Notes under the pieces: generated by a model
Told to the model about the DNA's origin: nothing
The model's database searches: none
What the model saw: the letters and a program-made list of their open reading frames with translations, nothing else
In this document: positions 61,779-64,000 of the stretch, piece by piece
How the letters are laid out: each line of letters starts with the position of its first letter
Numbering within the stretch: position 1 is the first letter of the stretch
Assembly: GCF_007859755.1 (NCBI RefSeq)
Contig: NZ_SJPF01000006.1
Coordinates: forward strand, 62,010 to 126,009
Direction of reading: 5' to 3'
DNA: 64,000 nucleotides
Origin: Blastopirellula retiformator
Lineage (GTDB): Bacteria; Planctomycetota; Planctomycetia; Pirellulales; Pirellulaceae
Translations under genes and position numbers: made by a program

Positions 61779-64000
61779 ATGCCACCACGGTACTACCAAC
61801 TTGGTTTTGCGCTGACGACGTGGATTTGCGCAATCGTCCAGATCGGCCAAGCGGAATCTCCCAGTCACCCACCGTTCGCCAAGGCGATTGAGCCCTACCT
61901 GACGAAAAACTGCGTTCATTGCCATGGCGCCGATGCGCAGGAAGGGGACTTCCGCGTCGACACCTTGTCGCAGGATGTCGGCGAAGGGGCCTCGGTCAAC
62001 CGCTGGCTGGAAGTGATCGAAAAGATCAACAATGGCGAAATGCCGCCCCCCGACGAGGCCGACTTGCCGACCGCCCAGCAAAACGCGGAAATCGTCGAAT
62101 GGCTGGCCGCGCGCATTGAAGAAGGCCGCACGGCGCGACTCGCCCAGAAACAGCCGGTCTCGTTTCATCGTCTCACCCGCGACGAATACGCCAACACGAT
62201 CGAAGACTTGTTTGGCGTCCAGTACGGCGTCGCCGACCCCGGCGGGCTCAACGAAGAGCCGGAATGGCATGGTTTTGAACGCATCGGCTCGGTCCTCTCG
62301 CTCTCGGCCTCGCATATCGAAAAGTATTATAGCGCCGCCGAAAAGATCCTGGAGGAAGCGTATCCAACCCGGCCGATTCCGCCAACGGTCGTTCGCAAAA
62401 ACGCCCTGAAACTACGCGGCGGTCCGTCAGGTCAGGTCGTCAAAGAGCTGGAAGAAAAAGGGATCGCCGATCAGGTCCGAGTCGACATGTGGCCCGGCCA
62501 CGAGATGCAAGGCGGTCGCCCGGGCCCGGACGGCGGCATGCTGAAAAACGGCGGCCTGTTCAAAGTTCGCATCAAAGTGAGCGGCCTCAAACCGCCAGGC
62601 GGTCGAGCCCCGCATCTGACGTTCTATGCCGACAAAATCGACCGCCTGCTGTTTGAACAAGACATTCTCGCTCCGGAAGATGAGCCGGCGATTGTCGAGT
62701 TTATGGCCGATTTGCCGGCCGGGGGTCATACCTTCAAAATGACCAACGACGTCCCAGGACCGTCGAACCTCCCTCGGTCAGGCCGTCACGGATCGCGTCC
62801 CTTCATCAGTCTGGAAGATGGACGCATTCCGTGGCAGCTAAAGCTGACCGACGAAGAAGGTTTGCCCCTTTATCCCTTCCTGATCGTCGATTGGGTGGAA
62901 TGGGAAGGCCCGCTTGAGCCCGCCGATATCGCCGCCAAACGAGCCCGCTTTATGCCTGCCGAAGATGGCAATAGGGATCAAGCGAAGGCCTGCTTGGCGC
63001 GGCTGTGCGACGCGGCGTTCCGTCGCCCGGTCGAGACCGCCGAGCTGGAGCAGTACTACAACATCGTCGAGGAAGAAATCGCCGCCGGCGCCGACTTCCG
63101 CCAAGCGATGAAGACCGGGATGCTGGCGATTCTCTGTTCGAAGAACTTTCTGTTCGTCATCGAAGGGGATCTAGCACAGCCGCAAGCGAAACTCAACGAC
63201 TTCGAGTTGGCGACGCGTCTCTCGTACCTGTTGTGGAGCACCATGCCGGATGAAGAATTGTTCGCCCTGGCCCGCGAAGGGAAATTGCGCCAACCAGAAG
63301 TTCTGAAGCAGCAGTTCGAGCGGATGATCGCCGACCCGCGGGCCGAAGAGTTCAGCCAAGATTTCTCGCGGCAATGGCTGCAAATGCACAAGCTCGGCAT
63401 GTTCCCGCCGAACAAAGAGCTGTATCCCGAATATGATCCGCACCTGGAACGGAGCATGGCCGGCGAGACGTTCGCCTTCTTCCAGGAAGTGCTTCACAAA
63501 AACCTGACTTTGCGTGAATTCATCGACTCGGACTGGACGATGGTCAACCCGCGTCTGGCGATTCACTATTCGATCGACGGGATCGAGAAAGACGAATATC
63601 AGCGGGTTGCATTGTCGCCCGAGGATCCCCGCGGTGGGCTGCTGACGCAAGCGGCGGTCTTGTCGCTCACGTCCGACGGAACGCGGCAGCGCCCGGTCCA
63701 TCGGGGCGTGTGGGTCATGCAATCTGTCTTTGGCAAATCGCCCCCTCCGCCGCCGGCCAATGTCGAGCCGATCGAGCCCAACCCGGTCGATTCTCCCAAG
63801 GCGACGATTCGGATGAAGCTTGAAGCGCACAAGCACGATCCCAACTGCGCCGCCTGCCACCGCAAGATTGACCCGCTCGGTCTGGCGTTTGACAACTTCG
63901 ACGCCATTGGACGTTGGCGCGAAGAGGAAGTGGTCCCCCAGGGTACCGGCGCCAATCCGCCGGTCGACCCCAGCGGCGTTTTGCCCGACGGCCGCTCGTT
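61779..64000 (+). CDS. Cytochrome c/DUF1592-type planctomycete protein (3' end outside window)
   Basis: At least 740 aa; no stop codon before the window edge. The start is the ATG giving MPPRYYQLG, with a leader ending near GQAES. A haem motif CVHCH (45-49) marks a PSCyt1-like domain. DUF1587 follows near 125 (FHRLTRDEYANTIEDLFG), then DUF1595/DUF1592 (AFRRPVETAELEQYY; LSYLLWSTMPDEELF; LQMHKLGMFPPN), and the DUF1588 motif CAACHRKIDPLGLAFDNFD near 690. These proteins are typically exported and sit in large planctomycete families of unclear function. The last domain (DUF1585) is expected beyond the edge. Confidence 0.9.
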   Translation, partial: MPPRYYQLGFALTTWICAIVQIGQAESPSHPPFAKAIEPYLTKNCVHCHGADAQEGDFRVDTLSQDVGEGASVNRWLEVIEKINNGEMPPPDEADLPTAQQNAEIVEWLAARIEEGRTARLAQKQPVSFHRLTRDEYANTIEDLFGVQYGVADPGGLNEEPEWHGFERIGSVLSLSASHIEKYYSAAEKILEEAYPTRPIPPTVVRKNALKLRGGPSGQVVKELEEKGIADQVRVDMWPGHEMQGGRPGPDGGMLKNGGLFKVRIKVSGLKPPGGRAPHLTFYADKIDRLLFEQDILAPEDEPAIVEFMADLPAGGHTFKMTNDVPGPSNLPRSGRHGSRPFISLEDGRIPWQLKLTDEEGLPLYPFLIVDWVEWEGPLEPADIAAKRARFMPAEDGNRDQAKACLARLCDAAFRRPVETAELEQYYNIVEEEIAAGADFRQAMKTGMLAILCSKNFLFVIEGDLAQPQAKLNDFELATRLSYLLWSTMPDEELFALAREGKLRQPEVLKQQFERMIADPRAEEFSQDFSRQWLQMHKLGMFPPNKELYPEYDPHLERSMAGETFAFFQEVLHKNLTLREFIDSDWTMVNPRLAIHYSIDGIEKDEYQRVALSPEDPRGGLLTQAAVLSLTSDGTRQRPVHRGVWVMQSVFGKSPPPPPANVEPIEPNPVDSPKATIRMKLEAHKHDPNCAACHRKIDPLGLAFDNFDAIGRWREEEVVPQGTGANPPVDPSGVLPDGRS

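Overview
The window is a gene-dense chromosomal piece of a planctomycete, most likely of the Pirellulales (Blastopirellula/Rhodopirellula-like). The reasons are several families that are largely planctomycete hallmarks: a cytochrome c plus DUF1549/DUF1553 protein paired with a DUF1501 protein, a second PSCyt/DUF1592-type protein at the right edge, XylR-like AraC regulators, a repeat-rich secreted Arg-Pro-Asn protein, and many REP-like palindromes between genes. No rRNA, tRNA or CRISPR array was recognised. The genus-level assignment is inference.

Layout: 0-4.1 kb, a reverse-strand korAB operon (2-oxoacid:ferredoxin oxidoreductase) flanked by two CBS-domain proteins. 4.6-12.8 kb, a conserved hypothetical and an esterase (reverse), then ribBA, a TPR/transglutaminase-like protein, a PilZ-like protein, a leucine-rich-repeat lipoprotein and a PQQ-propeller protein. 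12.9-17 kb, ileS-purN. 17.2-19.4 kb, thuA-like plus a XylR-like regulator. 19.7-25.5 kb, the DUF1549/DUF1501 pair and pckA. 25.5-30.4 kb, two zinc-ribbon proteins, mqnA-mqnC (futalosine menaquinone route) and a methyltransferase. 30.4-33.2 kb, a palindrome-rich island around an unusual RecA-like ATPase. 33.4-38.1 kb, secreted proteins. 38.3-53.9 kb, a peptidoglycan-turnover and amino-sugar salvage region: a triple-domain penicillin-binding-type fusion, an M19 dipeptidase, anmK, a BadF-type kinase, murQ, two SSS symporters (one fused to a kelch mutarotase-like domain) and an AmiE-like/NamZ-like fusion. 54.1-61.6 kb, a DUF1338 (HglS-like) gene convergent with an arginine succinyltransferase-type operon (astB, astD, astA, aminotransferase, M20 hydrolase). 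61.8 kb to the end, an incomplete PSCyt protein.

How genes work together: anmK, the BadF-type kinase and murQ would bring anhydro-MurNAc and MurNAc to MurNAc-6-P and on to GlcNAc-6-P. The NamZ/AmiE fusion would release MurNAc outside the cytoplasm, and an SSS symporter rather than a PTS could import it. KorAB, PckA and MqnA/C point to a respiratory chemoheterotroph using menaquinone.

The most striking non-coding content is mobile. A 148-bp element made of five hairpins occurs twice, each copy with its own 5-bp target duplication, and one copy sits inside a REP-associated (RAYT/Y1-type) transposase gene that is itself flanked by inverted REPs. A different 117-bp element has jumped into a REP with a 4-bp duplication. 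A third, 161-bp element with TA ends lies just ahead of the aminotransferase start codon. Two REP-type palindromes are embedded in-frame in the tail of the ATPase.
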